From NCBI GenBank assembly GCA_009827235.1, contig SPMW01000029.1:1-21098 (forward strand): 21,098 bases of DNA. The letters run 5' to 3'. This DNA comes from Candidatus Campylobacter infans (GTDB lineage Bacteria > Campylobacterota > Campylobacteria > Campylobacterales > Campylobacteraceae). Shown here one piece after another: positions 20,876-21,098 of the stretch. Each line of letters starts with the position of its first letter. Position 1 is the first letter of the stretch. A program made the position numbers and the translations under genes. The notes beneath the pieces were generated by a model. The model did not search any database. It had not been told where the DNA came from and saw nothing but the letters and a program-made list of their open reading frames with translations.

Positions 20876-21098
20876 GTTTTTAAATTTTGCTTTAAAATTT
20901 TAAACTTTGCCTTTTGGCTCGCACAAATTCTTAGCTGATTAAAATTTGCTTTAAAATTTTATGCCAAATTATTAGCTGATTAAAATTTTAAAATTTGCCT
21001 TTAATTCGCGCTAATTAGCCCAAATCTGCCCTTAAATTTTAAAATTTCAAAAACTTTATAAAAAAATTTAATAAATTTTATAAAAATTTTCATCAAAA
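20876..21098. other. AT-rich, repeat-rich region after polA
   Basis: I see no gene here. It contains direct repeats TTTGCTTTAAAATTTTA (20886-20902 and 20945-20961) and TTAGCTGATTAAAATTT (20931-20947 and 20972-20988), plus two AAATTTTAAAATTT palindromes (20983-20996, 21034-21047). An imperfect AT-only hairpin directly after the polA stop (20876-20904) may stop transcription weakly. Confidence 0.7.

Overview
The window looks like chromosomal core DNA from a Campylobacter-type member of the Campylobacterota (Epsilonproteobacteria). The base composition is AT-rich, with intergenic DNA dominated by A/T tracts. The proteins (GyrA, S4, S11, PolA, Mrp, RpoA) look campylobacterial, and several neighbour pairs known from Campylobacter are present: gmhB next to hldD and a small cytochrome c, xseA next to serC, and rpmJ-rpsM-rpsK-rpsD-rpoA-rplQ. 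I do not assign a species. No insertion sequence, prophage, CRISPR array, tRNA or rRNA gene was found.

Left part (1-5400): a leftward heptose-biosynthesis cluster (gmhB, a small unknown gene, and the first codons of hldD) is divergent from a rightward small cytochrome c gene with a good terminator. A type II NADH dehydrogenase gene (ndh) follows. A 387-bp gene-free, repeat-rich stretch separates ndh from the convergent serC. serC is the last gene of a leftward operon of a large membrane sensor protein, xseA and serC.

Middle part (5404-12785): the sensor (984 residues) has a NIT-type extracytoplasmic region between two membrane helices, a histidine-kinase-like core and three receiver-like domains. 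Phe stands where the phospho-accepting His should be, so it looks like a pseudokinase with one apparently intact receiver. gyrA follows as a single leftward gene. It carries Ile at the position equivalent to E. coli Ser83 / C. jejuni Thr86, a classic fluoroquinolone-resistance residue, and an acidic insertion in its C-terminal domain. Next is a leftward pair, a small membrane-anchored protein overlapping mrp (Fe-S carrier ATPase).

Right part (12786-21098): the rightward alpha-type ribosomal operon starts with a leader of about 130 nt that can fold into two perfect hairpins. The loop of the first is fully complementary to a segment just before the rpmJ Shine-Dalgarno, giving a potential pseudoknot and a candidate ribosomal-protein autoregulatory RNA. 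After a strong terminator comes a rightward cluster: a NifU-like Fe-S protein, three proteins of unknown function, and polA. PolA keeps its 5'-nuclease and polymerase motifs but has lost proofreading residues, and carries a 21-bp tandem repeat in its linker.

The most noteworthy signals are the candidate rpmJ leader pseudoknot, the degenerate NIT-hybrid kinase, the GyrA Ile84 genotype, alternative hairpins before rpsD, and a 14-bp palindrome (AAATTTTAAAATTT) recurring between genes.
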